From contig DATKRK010000235.1 of the NCBI GenBank assembly GCA_035532215.1, positions 1-11,371 on the forward strand: a stretch of DNA of 11,371 nt, in the 5' to 3' direction. Shown here in pieces: positions 1 to 6,200 of this stretch (positions are counted from its first letter, which is position 1; each line of letters starts with the position of its first letter). Origin of the DNA: JAICIG01 sp035532215. Its GTDB lineage: Bacteria; Planctomycetota; Planctomycetia; Pirellulales; JAICIG01. A program made the translations under genes and the position numbers. The notes under the pieces were generated by a model. The model was not told where the DNA came from and searched no databases. It worked only from the letters and a program-made list of their open reading frames with translations.

Positions 1-174
1 GCCTGCTGATCTACTTCCGAAAAAGCTATGCGGGTCATCCTTGACCACCCTTCCGTCTACGGAGTCATCGAGAATGGGCGTATTAAACCAAACAGCCGCT
101 GTCGTGAAAAGGCATCATTTCGCGCCGCGAGACGTATAGCAGCTTCGCGGATTTGCGCAGGTGGAGCTTCGCTT

Positions 175-202
175 GCCGGAGTCGCAAATTTGCGACTCCG
201 GC
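175..202. repeat. Perfect 28-bp palindrome
   Basis: The 28 bases are identical to their own reverse complement, centred on AAATTT: left half GCCGGAGTCGCAAA, right half its exact complement. The symmetry has no loop, so it could be a dimer-binding site, a cruciform or a dyad repeat. It is the first of three back-to-back palindromes (next at 205-222 and 246-257), which suggests a repeat cluster rather than a single operator. No gene start lies nearby to be regulated. Confidence 0.8.
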
Positions 203-204
203 GC

Positions 205-222
205 CTAGGCAACTTTGCCTAG
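205..222. repeat. Hairpin CTAGGCAA-CT-TTGCCTAG
   Basis: Two 8-base complementary arms are separated by two bases. The hairpin lies two bases after the 28-bp palindrome and before a third, imperfect palindrome, GGCGAATTTGCC (246-257). The three share an A/T-rich centre (AAATTT, AACTTT, GAATTT) but have different stems, so this is a series of related dyads and not a tandem repeat. Confidence 0.65.
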
Positions 223-682
223 CTGGCGTTTGGCCCCGGCAGATAGGCGAATTTGCCGCTCTGGCAATTCCCGCGGGCGCGAGCTTGCGGCGGTCATCTC
301 GGCCGGGTTAAGGATCAGCCACCCACCCCCGACCCAAAAGGAAATCGTGGCTGTAAAAGAAGGTGCTCGGGTTCGAAGTTCCCCGAGCGACCGGTGTGAG
401 GCGGACGCCCAGTCCGCCGGCCGGGCCGTGAGGCCTGGCTGCGAGGCACTTTGTCGAGAGCGCGAAAGAGGCGGTCCCAACGCACGTTGGTTTTTCCTGG
501 CTCCGCGCCGGTAGTCGATCCGGCAGGCCCCCTGCGTCCAGGTCCACGGCAATCGGTTGAAAAAAACCGCTCGTCAGTAAACGCTCTCGGACGGTCCGCA
601 CAGACCTCTAGCCTAAGCCTACACCCGAAGCGCCCTCAGCCCCGCAACGCTTGATTGCGAGGGAAGGGGGCGCGTTTGCGTG

Positions 683-759
683 AAAAAGGGGACATTCTGC
701 TTTTTGCGAGGCCCGGAAAGGCAGGTCGCGCTGGCGGAAAAGCAGAATGTCCCCTTTTT
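683..759. repeat. 22-bp perfect inverted repeat with GGGGACATTCTGC core
   Basis: The left arm at 683-704 reads AAAAA, GGGGACATTCTGC, TTTT. The right arm at 738-759 is its exact reverse complement, and 33 bases separate them. Repeats with a GGGGACA core flanked by A and T runs are a recurrent REP-like class in several bacterial phyla and are often linked with REP-associated (Y1/IS200-like) transposases; that link is background knowledge, and no transposase is encoded in this window. The right arm ends in six T's, so on the plus strand the structure could also act as a terminator. It lies 89 bases beyond the aldolase stop codon (848) and could end transcription of the minus-strand block. Confidence 0.8.
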
Positions 760-847
760 TCTTGCACTGCGGGGAGAGCCGCACGCGCAAGCAGACGTTC
801 GGCGCAAGGCTTCTAGAGCACGCCCTCTGCGGCCATCGACGGCAGTG

Positions 848-1663
848 CTATCGGCTTGAGCCCGACGCTTCACGACCGTCGCGGATGGCATCGAACGTCC
901 GGCGGCAGCCTTTTAGCATGTACTCGAAATCGTTGCCGGCCTGCAGCCACTGGACGCCGCAGTCGACGAGCACGCGGGCGAATTGCGGATCGGCGCCGAG
1001 TCCGGAGCCGATGAACTTGCCGGCGGCGCGAGCCTTCGTTGCGATCGTCTTCATGGCGGCAACGACGTCGGGGTGCGTCGTCTCGCCCAGGCGGCCCATC
1101 GAGCCCGACAGATCCTGCGGGCCGAGCACCAGCGAATCGAGGCCTGCGAGCTGGAGCACCTCGTCGAGTTCGGCGAGCAGTTCGACGGTTTCTACCTGCA
1201 CCGCGACGAACACGTCGCGGTTGGCTTGCTTGAGATACTCCTGTTGGTCGAGCCGGCCGTATTGCATCGGGCGCCGCGGCCCGAAGCCGCGCGTGCCTTG
1301 CGGAGGATAACGGCAGGCGGAAACGAACTCGGCCGCCTCGCGCGCGGAATACGCCCGCGGCAGGATGATTCCTTCGGCGCCCGAGTCGAGCACGCGCTTG
1401 ACCCAGCCGACGTCGCCGCTGGGAATGCGCACGATCGACGGCGCGCCGCCGGCCCGCGCGGCGATCAAATGCGCGAGCATCGATTCGGTCGTCATTGCGT
1501 TGTGCTCCAGGTCGATCCAGAGGAAATCGACGCACTGGGACAAAGCCTCGGTAACCGTCGGATCACAGAGCGTGACGCTGGCGCCCAGCACGAGCTCGTC
1601 GGCACGGAGCTTTTCACGCATGCGGTTGATGTGTGTGCTGATCAAGGGCTTTCCTTTATGCAT
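848..1663 (-). CDS. HpcH/HpaI-family aldolase (2-oxo acid aldolase)
   Basis: A 271-residue class II aldolase of the HpcH/HpaI (2-keto-3-deoxy-L-rhamnonate aldolase-like) family. Such enzymes use a divalent metal to cleave 2-oxo-4-hydroxy acids into pyruvate or glyoxylate plus an aldehyde. Visible hallmarks are DFLWIDLEH (46-54, with the catalytic-base His54), the VRIP arginine (Arg79), RGFGPRR (125-131), the metal-ligand glutamate in QVET (Glu158) and the aspartate in GPQDLSGSMG (Asp184). Length is normal for the family (about 250-270). The chosen ATG lies in the last codons of the upstream monooxygenase (8-base overlap ATGCATAA), so translation is probably coupled, because its own ribosome site is weak. 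Met15 (ATG at 1621) is an alternative start closer to where the family usually begins, also without a clear Shine-Dalgarno. It is the last gene of the minus-strand cluster. The family is secure; the substrate is unknown. Confidence 0.92.
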   Translation of the reverse strand: MHKGKPLISTHINRMREKLRADELVLGASVTLCDPTVTEALSQCVDFLWIDLEHNAMTTESMLAHLIAARAGGAPSIVRIPSGDVGWVKRVLDSGAEGIILPRAYSAREAAEFVSACRYPPQGTRGFGPRRPMQYGRLDQQEYLKQANRDVFVAVQVETVELLAELDEVLQLAGLDSLVLGPQDLSGSMGRLGETTHPDVVAAMKTIATKARAAGKFIGSGLGADPQFARVLVDCGVQWLQAGNDFEYMLKGCRRTFDAIRDGREASGSSR

Positions 1664-2750
1664 TCGTCTTATTTAGCGCCGGCGCCACTTCGCCGGCGAA
1701 CAACTCCAGACTGCGCAGCCAGCGGTCGCGGTCGTCCCAGTCGTGCGCGGTCAGAATCAGGGAGCCGAAGGGGCCGATCTCCTCGCGCAATTCCAACAAC
1801 CGCCGCGTGACATGCTCGGGGTCGCCGGCAATGATCACGTCGTCCATGAAATAATCGAGCGTGCAGTCGGCGTCGGCCTGCCGCGCGTCGCGCTTCCACA
1901 TCGACACGCCCTGCGGCGCGGTCGCTTCCGTCAGGTCGAGAATATATTGAATGCACGAACCGAGCGAGTTGGTCTTGGCCAGCCGCCGCGCCTCGGCGGT
2001 CGAGTCGGCGACGAACACGTTGCGCACCACCGCCCAATCCGCCGGCGTCGCCGTGCGGCCGGCTGCGGCCGCGGCTTCGGCGTACGTCTTCCACTGGTCC
2101 TTGAGCACGCTCGCGTGAATCATGTGATGGCTAATGAAGCGGAAGCCGCGCTCGGCCGCTTTGGCCAGCCCGGCCGAGGCCCGGCTGATGCTGGGCACGT
2201 AAATCGGCGGATAGGGCTGCTGCAGCGGCTTGTGCAGGTAGCCGACGCCGAACTCCGGGTGCAGATGGTCTTTCATCTTCACCTGCCAGAAGCGCCCGCT
2301 CAGGTCGATCGGCAGCTTGCCTTCCCAAAGTTTGAGGATCATCTCGATCGACTCGGCGACCCGGGCGCCCATTTCGCTCGGCTGTGCGCCGAAGACCTCC
2401 ATGTCGGTCGGAATGGCGCCAGGGCCGAAACAGACATTGAGCCGCCCGTGCGACATGTGATCGAGAAACGCCAACCGCCCGGCCACATGGGCCGGGTGAT
2501 GGTACTGCAAGCAGACAGGCGCCGGACCGATGCGAATGCGCTTCGTCAGGCCGAGCACTTTCGCCAGGAAGATCTCGGGCATCACGATGTTCTCGACGCT
2601 CGACGAATGGTGCTCGCCGACCCAGAAATCGTCGAAGCCCAACTCTTCGCACTTCACGGCGAGTTCGAGATCTTCGTCGATGCACTGCGCCAAAGGCTTG
2701 GCCGGATCGTGGATCGGCATCACGAACATGCCCAACCGCAAAGCGTTCAT
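1656..2750 (-). CDS. Luciferase-like (LLM class) flavin-dependent monooxygenase, copy 1
   Basis: A 364-residue bacterial-luciferase-fold (TIM barrel) protein. LLM oxidoreductases use reduced FMN, or F420 in some branches, to oxygenate organic substrates. The N-terminal half carries the usual markers: GMFVMP, WVGEHH (43-48, with the active-site His region), VMPEIF, RIRIGPAPVCL (71-81) and HHPAHVAGRLAFLDH (84-98). These place it in the broad group that includes limonene-1,2-monooxygenase-like proteins, though the substrate is not predictable. The start is well supported: GAGG on the minus strand (plus positions 2757-2760) sits six bases upstream of the ATG, and that ATG overlaps the stop of the dehydrogenase by four bases (ATGA). 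It is clearly paralogous to the monooxygenase at 3932-5035. A reduced-flavin supplier would be needed and is not encoded here. Confidence 0.92.
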   Translation of the reverse strand: MNALRLGMFVMPIHDPAKPLAQCIDEDLELAVKCEELGFDDFWVGEHHSSSVENIVMPEIFLAKVLGLTKRIRIGPAPVCLQYHHPAHVAGRLAFLDHMSHGRLNVCFGPGAIPTDMEVFGAQPSEMGARVAESIEMILKLWEGKLPIDLSGRFWQVKMKDHLHPEFGVGYLHKPLQQPYPPIYVPSISRASAGLAKAAERGFRFISHHMIHASVLKDQWKTYAEAAAAAGRTATPADWAVVRNVFVADSTAEARRLAKTNSLGSCIQYILDLTEATAPQGVSMWKRDARQADADCTLDYFMDDVIIAGDPEHVTRRLLELREEIGPFGSLILTAHDWDDRDRWLRSLELFAGEVAPALNKTNA

Positions 2751-3814
2751 GCGTCACCTCGTGCTTCGAGAAATCGCTCGACGTCGATCTTCAGCCGCCG
2801 GCCGTGTCGCTTCAAGCCTTCGAGCGTCGTCGGATCGACCGGAATGCCCTCTCGCTCGCGCCGGCGCATTGTACGAAATTCGAGTTCGCCCGGAACCAAA
2901 ACTTCGGTAAATCCCGGCGCGGGCGCCGACGACTTCATATAGGCGATCGTTTCGTCGACCAGGCGGCGGAATTCTGCAAGAGGGCAGAACGCGGCAGGAT
3001 CGATCGCCGTGAACCAGACGCCGTTGCCCCACGTAATCGGATCTTGACTGCTGACGCCGGCTAGCGCGCTGCCAAGAATCTCGACGAGCAGGCTCAGCGC
3101 AAATCCCTTGTGCCCCGCGGCGCCGCCCAGCGGCAGGATCCCGCCATGCGGCGGGCCGTAAAACTTGTTCGGGTCGTTGGTCGGTTGCCCTGCGGCATCG
3201 AGAATCCAGCCGTCGGGGACCGGCTTGCCCTGATTGCGATAGAAGCGAAGCTTCCCCTCGGGAGCGACCGAGGTGGAAAAGTCGGCCACGATCGGATCTC
3301 CGCCGGTGGGGATGGCATAGGCAATTGGGTTAGTGGATAGCCGTCCTTCGCGCCCGCCCCAAGGGAGTACGAAGTGGCCGTGCTGGGGCGAATTGCAACT
3401 CGCCAAGGCCACCAGCCCATGATCGGCGGCTAGCTGCACCCAAGCGCCGAGCCGGCCGACGTGGTTGCAGCGGCGCGTGATGACACAGGCCGTGCGCTGT
3501 TCGCGAACGATTTCGATCGCTGCTTGCACGACGTTCTCGGCGCCAACCGCGCCCAAGCCTTGGCCGCAATCGACGATCGCCGTCGCCGGACCGGTGCGTT
3601 CGACTTCAACAGGCGCAGTGGCCACGATCGCCCCTGCGGCAATGGCGTCGAGATACTCCGGTATCCGCAGCACGCCGTGCGAGTCGTGTCCCATCAGGCT
3701 GCTCGTGACCAGTGACGCGACCGTCGCCTCGGCCGAATGGTGCCCTGCTCCCGCCGCGGTGAACAAAGCGATACCCAGTTGCGAAACGGACTGCGATCGA
3801 TAGTGTCGACTCAT
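2747..3814 (-). CDS. Ldh-family (malate/L-lactate/sulfolactate-type) dehydrogenase
   Basis: A 355-residue NAD(P)-dependent oxidoreductase of the Ldh/MDH type-2 family (Ldh_2 fold, distinct from Rossmann-type LDH/MDH), which interconverts 2-hydroxyacids and 2-oxoacids. Markers in order: MGHDSHGVLRIPEY (41-54), CNHVGRLGAW (117-126, with the catalytic His119), STNPIAYAIP (161-170), DFSTS (179-183) and GHKGFALSLLVEIL (235-248). Length is normal (about 340-360). The ATG has a GGAG 12 bases upstream, a rather long spacing. The gene overlaps the downstream monooxygenase by four bases and is separated from the upstream one by a 117-base repeat-containing spacer. In context it probably oxidises a hydroxyacid intermediate whose oxo form is cut by the downstream aldolase (inference). 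Known substrates of the family include malate, lactate, sulfolactate, ureidoglycolate and 2,3-diketogulonate. Confidence 0.92.
   Translation of the reverse strand: MSRHYRSQSVSQLGIALFTAAGAGHHSAEATVASLVTSSLMGHDSHGVLRIPEYLDAIAAGAIVATAPVEVERTGPATAIVDCGQGLGAVGAENVVQAAIEIVREQRTACVITRRCNHVGRLGAWVQLAADHGLVALASCNSPQHGHFVLPWGGREGRLSTNPIAYAIPTGGDPIVADFSTSVAPEGKLRFYRNQGKPVPDGWILDAAGQPTNDPNKFYGPPHGGILPLGGAAGHKGFALSLLVEILGSALAGVSSQDPITWGNGVWFTAIDPAAFCPLAEFRRLVDETIAYMKSSAPAPGFTEVLVPGELEFRTMRRREREGIPVDPTTLEGLKRHGRRLKIDVERFLEARGDA
2757..2760 (-). promoter_or_regulatory. Ribosome binding site of LLM copy 1
   Basis: GAGG (followed by TG) on the minus strand, six bases before the ATG at 2750. It lies inside the last codons of the dehydrogenase gene, so the ribosome site and the ATGA stop/start overlap together point to translational coupling. 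Confidence 0.7.
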
Positions 3815-3856
3815 CAGTTATTTCGTCTCCGCCATCACGCGGCGCCGCACGTTACC

Positions 3857-3931
3857 TCAGGCTTTCCAGCCTGACGAACCTGCTTGAAATCTGCAAAAAT
3901 TGCTATAGCCAGTCAGGCTGAAAAGCCTGAC
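3857..3931. repeat. Pair of opposed TCAGGCTTTYCAGCCTGA hairpins
   Basis: Two related palindromes lie in the 117-base gap between the first monooxygenase and the dehydrogenase. At 3857-3874 is TCAGGCT-TTCC-AGCCTGA. At 3912-3931 is GTCAGGCT-GAAA-AGCCTGAC, which on the minus strand reads GTCAGGCT-TTTC-AGCCTGAC, so the two copies are inverted relative to each other about an A/T-rich spacer. This is the architecture of paired REP/BIME elements. The right copy touches the stop codon of the upstream monooxygenase: the TAG is part of the CGTAGGTCAGGCT sequence. The hairpins may protect or attenuate the mRNA between two parts of the gene block; they lack a T-run, so a strong intrinsic terminator is unlikely. 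Confidence 0.75.
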
Positions 3932-5035
3932 CTACGACGTCACCGCCTTGTTCAAAGCCGGCATCAGTTCCTTGGCGAACAGCTCCATGCTGTGGACCCA
4001 AGCGGCCTTGTCGTCCCAGTCGTAGCTCATCAACACCAGCGTGCCGAACGGACCCGTCTCTTCGACCAGCGCCAACAGCCGCCGCAAGACTTCGTCCACG
4101 TCGCCGGCGATGATCTGCTCGGTCATCAGGTAGTCGAGATTGCACTCGGCGTCGGGCATGTCGAGATCGCGCTTGTAGATCCGCCGGCCGAGGCCTTTGT
4201 CGAACAGTCCGCCGATGTATTCATAGTTGCGGCCCAGCGAATTGCCGCGGGCTCGCTTGACCGCCTCGCGCGTCGTGTCGGCCAGGAAGATCGACCGCGT
4301 GACCTTGAAGTCCGACCGCCGCGGCGTGCGGCCGGCAGCTTCGGCCGCGGCGGCGTAGGTCTTCCATTGATCGGCCACGACGTTGCCCGTGATCAGGCAG
4401 TGGGCGAACGGCTGATAGCCGCGCTGCCCGGCCATCTTCATCGTGAAGGAATTGCGGCTCATGCCGGGCATGGCGATCGGCGGGTGCGGCTTTTGCAGCG
4501 GCTGAGGGATGTAGCCGATCAGGCATTCCTCGTCGACGGTTTTCGCGAGCTTGAAGTTCCAGAACTCGCCCTGGTGCTCATACGGCGGGCCGTGCGACCA
4601 GAGATCGAGAATCGCGTCGAGCGCCTCGGCGACCATCCGCCCGCCGTCTTTCGGATCGACCCCGTACAGTTCCTGGTCGGCCGTGACGCTGCCGTTGCCG
4701 AAACAAAGGTTCAGCCGCCCTTTCGACAGGTGATCGAGAAATGCCAGCCGGCAGGCCACGTGGGCCGGGTGGTGCTGATTCAGGCAAACGGGCGCCGGGC
4801 CGAGCCGAATCCGCGACGTCTCGCCCAGCGCCCGGCCGATGAAGATCTCGGGCATCACGATCGTCTCGTACTTCATCGTGTGGTGCTCGCCGATCCAGAA
4901 TTCCTTGAAGCCCAGCTTCTCGGCCAGCACGATCAGCTCCAGGTCTTCGTCGTACCCCTGGGCCAGCGGCTTGTCGGGCGCGTGGAACGGCATGATGAAC
5001 ATGCCGTAGTCGATCCTTTCGACGCCATGAGACAT
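3932..5035 (-). CDS. Luciferase-like (LLM class) flavin-dependent monooxygenase, copy 2
   Basis: A 367-residue luciferase-fold monooxygenase, paralogous to the one at 1656-2750. By my hand count about two thirds of the first ~115 aligned residues are identical, including GEHH (49-52), IVMPEIF, GPAPVCL and HHPAHVA. Family role: reduced-flavin-dependent oxygenation of an organic substrate. I chose the ATG at 5035 because GGAG lies seven bases upstream. A TTG at 5068 would add 11 residues and create a TTGA overlap with the cyclase stop, but it has no better ribosome site. The stop codon TAG is formed by the beginning of a palindromic repeat (3912-3931). The C-terminal halves of the two copies differ more, as expected if substrate-binding loops have diverged. 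Either two separate reactions or an alpha/beta pair as in bacterial luciferase is possible. Confidence 0.92.
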   Translation of the reverse strand: MSHGVERIDYGMFIMPFHAPDKPLAQGYDEDLELIVLAEKLGFKEFWIGEHHTMKYETIVMPEIFIGRALGETSRIRLGPAPVCLNQHHPAHVACRLAFLDHLSKGRLNLCFGNGSVTADQELYGVDPKDGGRMVAEALDAILDLWSHGPPYEHQGEFWNFKLAKTVDEECLIGYIPQPLQKPHPPIAMPGMSRNSFTMKMAGQRGYQPFAHCLITGNVVADQWKTYAAAAEAAGRTPRRSDFKVTRSIFLADTTREAVKRARGNSLGRNYEYIGGLFDKGLGRRIYKRDLDMPDAECNLDYLMTEQIIAGDVDEVLRRLLALVEETGPFGTLVLMSYDWDDKAAWVHSMELFAKELMPALNKAVTS

Positions 5036-5042
5036 GTTGCGG

Positions 5043-5046
5043 CTCC
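5043..5046 (-). promoter_or_regulatory. Ribosome binding site that decides the LLM copy 2 start
   Basis: GGAG (context ACGGAG) on the minus strand, seven bases before the ATG at 5035. It favours this start over the upstream TTG at 5068. It lies in the 29-base gap behind the cyclase stop codon. Confidence 0.65.
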
Positions 5047-5064
5047 GTTGGAGTAATTGATGGT

Positions 5065-6081
5065 TCAACGAACGGCGATCGGATTGCCCGGAGAGCCGGT
5101 CGCCCCTTTGAGACGCAGGGGGCTGAACACAAAGCAGAATTCATAAACCCGATCGGCCGCGAGCTGCTCCAGGTCGAGATTTTCCAGATGGTAGACGCCG
5201 TGCTTGGTCAGATTCCACTGGTGAACCGGAAACGCCAGACCTTCGCGCTCGTGCGGCACGGCTTCGATCGCCCAGGTGTCGGCGCCGATCATCGCGACTT
5301 TGCGATCGGTGAGGAACTTGGCCGCGGCCAGGCCGAGCCCCGGCTCGCCGACGCCGTACGCTTCGTTGTCCTTCATCCACAACTTGCCGTGCCCGGTGTG
5401 GATCAGCACCACGTCGCCGGGCTCGATCTTGAGTTTCGCTCGCTTCAGGCACGACTGCAATTCGTCGGGCGAAATCACGTGCCCGGCCGGCAGCCGGTCG
5501 CCGCCGCGCAGCGCGCAGACGTCGAGCAGAATGCCGCGCGTGAAGAACACGCCGACGTTCTCGACGCCGAGCTTTTTCAGGCCGTAGGGATCGCCAAACT
5601 GGGAAAGTTTGTTGCCATTGTAGAAATAGTCTTCGCCGTCGATCCGCATGCCGACGTGGCCCAGGCCGTCGAACTGCGTGCCGACCTGGCCGATCTCGCC
5701 GCTGACGAGCTCGTCGTTCGAGACGATCTGGTTCGACCCGCTGGGCAGCCCGGTCGGCAAGCCGGGGATCGTGAGGCTGAAGTGCCGCTTGCCGGGAATC
5801 GGCATGCCGTGCTCGTAGAGCCGCCCGAGCTGATAGAGCTGGCCGTTTTTGACGAGCTTCGCCGCGGCGACGACTTTTTCGGGCGTGAGCCGGTTCGCCG
5901 CGCCGCGCTGGTCGTCGGGGCCGAACTCCGACGGCCAGAACTTTTCGGGGGCGGCGTTTTCAATTTCGGCGTCTGGATTCGCGTAGCCGATGGCCCAAGT
6001 CGCGGCGCTGGCGACGAGGGCGCCGGCCGTGGCGCCGCAAACGACCTTCCGCCAACCGGCCGGATCAAACGAGCGCTTCAT
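5065..6081 (-). CDS. Cyclase-family hydrolase (PF04199-like), exported or anchored
   Basis: A 338-residue protein of the cyclase / kynurenine formamidase-like family, metal-dependent hydrolases acting on amides, lactones or similar bonds. It starts with a basic stretch and a hydrophobic segment (about 13-32: VVCGATAGALVASAATWAIG), read as a signal peptide or N-terminal anchor, so the enzyme probably acts outside the cytoplasmic membrane while its neighbours are cytoplasmic. The family metal motif HxGTHxDxxxH appears here as QVGTQFDGLGH (132-142): both leading histidines are glutamines, Asp138 and His142 remain. A second conserved block is VVLIHTGHGKLW (224-235), followed by IGADTWAIE (264-272). 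The ATG has GAGGAG five bases upstream, an excellent site. It is the first of the five enzyme genes; 115 bases of repeats separate it from the transporter. Family is secure; substrate and metal use are open. Confidence 0.9.
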   Translation of the reverse strand: MKRSFDPAGWRKVVCGATAGALVASAATWAIGYANPDAEIENAAPEKFWPSEFGPDDQRGAANRLTPEKVVAAAKLVKNGQLYQLGRLYEHGMPIPGKRHFSLTIPGLPTGLPSGSNQIVSNDELVSGEIGQVGTQFDGLGHVGMRIDGEDYFYNGNKLSQFGDPYGLKKLGVENVGVFFTRGILLDVCALRGGDRLPAGHVISPDELQSCLKRAKLKIEPGDVVLIHTGHGKLWMKDNEAYGVGEPGLGLAAAKFLTDRKVAMIGADTWAIEAVPHEREGLAFPVHQWNLTKHGVYHLENLDLEQLAADRVYEFCFVFSPLRLKGATGSPGNPIAVR

Positions 6082-6086
6082 GAGGA

Positions 6087-6092
6087 CTCCTC
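6087..6092 (-). promoter_or_regulatory. Ribosome binding site of the cyclase-family gene
   Basis: GAGGAG on the minus strand, five bases before the ATG at 6081. It is the strongest ribosome site in the minus-strand block, consistent with the start of an independently initiated translation unit after the repeat-filled gap. Confidence 0.7.
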
Positions 6093-6100
6093 AGATGGCC

Positions 6101-6200
6101 GTAGACGCGGCATCCTGCCGCGTTCGTGCGGTAGACGCGGCATCCTGCCGCGTTCGTGCTCGCCTTGACGCGGCAAAAGCGGCAAGGATGCCGCTTCTAC
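6101..6200. repeat. GTAGACGCGGCATCCTGCCGCG repeats: tandem pair plus inverted copy
   Basis: A 30-base unit beginning GTAGACGCGGCATCC occurs at 6101-6130 and again at 6131-6159 (29 of 29 bases identical). Each copy folds into ACGCGGCA-TCC-TGCCGCGT. A related third copy lies inverted at 6179-6200, reading GTAGAAGCGGCATCC on the minus strand, with a GCGGCA-AGGA-TGCCGC hairpin at 6179-6194. Two head-to-tail copies plus one opposed copy is typical of mosaic REP arrays. The array fills almost the whole gap between transporter and cyclase gene, leaving little room for a promoter, and the third copy supplies the TAG stop of the transporter gene (6197-6199). Confidence 0.85.

Larger units (their letters stand above)
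1..847. other. Gene-poor leading region with palindromes
   Basis: I see no convincing gene here. Short open frames exist on both strands, but they overlap one another, match no family I recognise and run through palindromes. On the plus strand, frame 3 is open from the window edge to a TGA at 42-44 and would end in LLIYFRKSYAGHP; it could be the tail of a gene lying to the left, but 13 residues cannot establish this. The region holds three consecutive palindromes (175-257), a 7-bp stem with a 10-base loop at 365-388 and a long inverted repeat at 683-759, all listed or discussed separately. Confidence 0.6.

Noticed and set aside
365..388. tRNA T-arm-like GGGTTCGAA with stem
   Set aside because: Stem GCTCGGG/CCCGAGC has a 10-base loop, and no acceptor, D or anticodon arms can be formed around it.
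1743..2942. Plus-strand open frame of 399 codons
   Set aside because: It lies antisense to the LLM copy 1 and dehydrogenase genes, has the Arg/His/Gly/Asp-rich composition of a high-GC shadow frame and matches no family, whereas both minus-strand proteins have clear family motifs.
3884..5056. Plus-strand open frame of 390 codons
   Set aside because: It is antisense to LLM copy 2 with typical shadow composition and no recognisable domain.
6101..6159. CRISPR-like short array
   Set aside because: Two adjacent 30-base copies without spacers between them and no cas genes; the units are hairpin repeats with an inverted relative nearby.
5188..6168. Plus-strand open frame of 326 codons
   Set aside because: It is antisense to the cyclase gene and runs into the palindromic repeat array, where it translates the tandem units as ILPRSCGRRGILPRSC.
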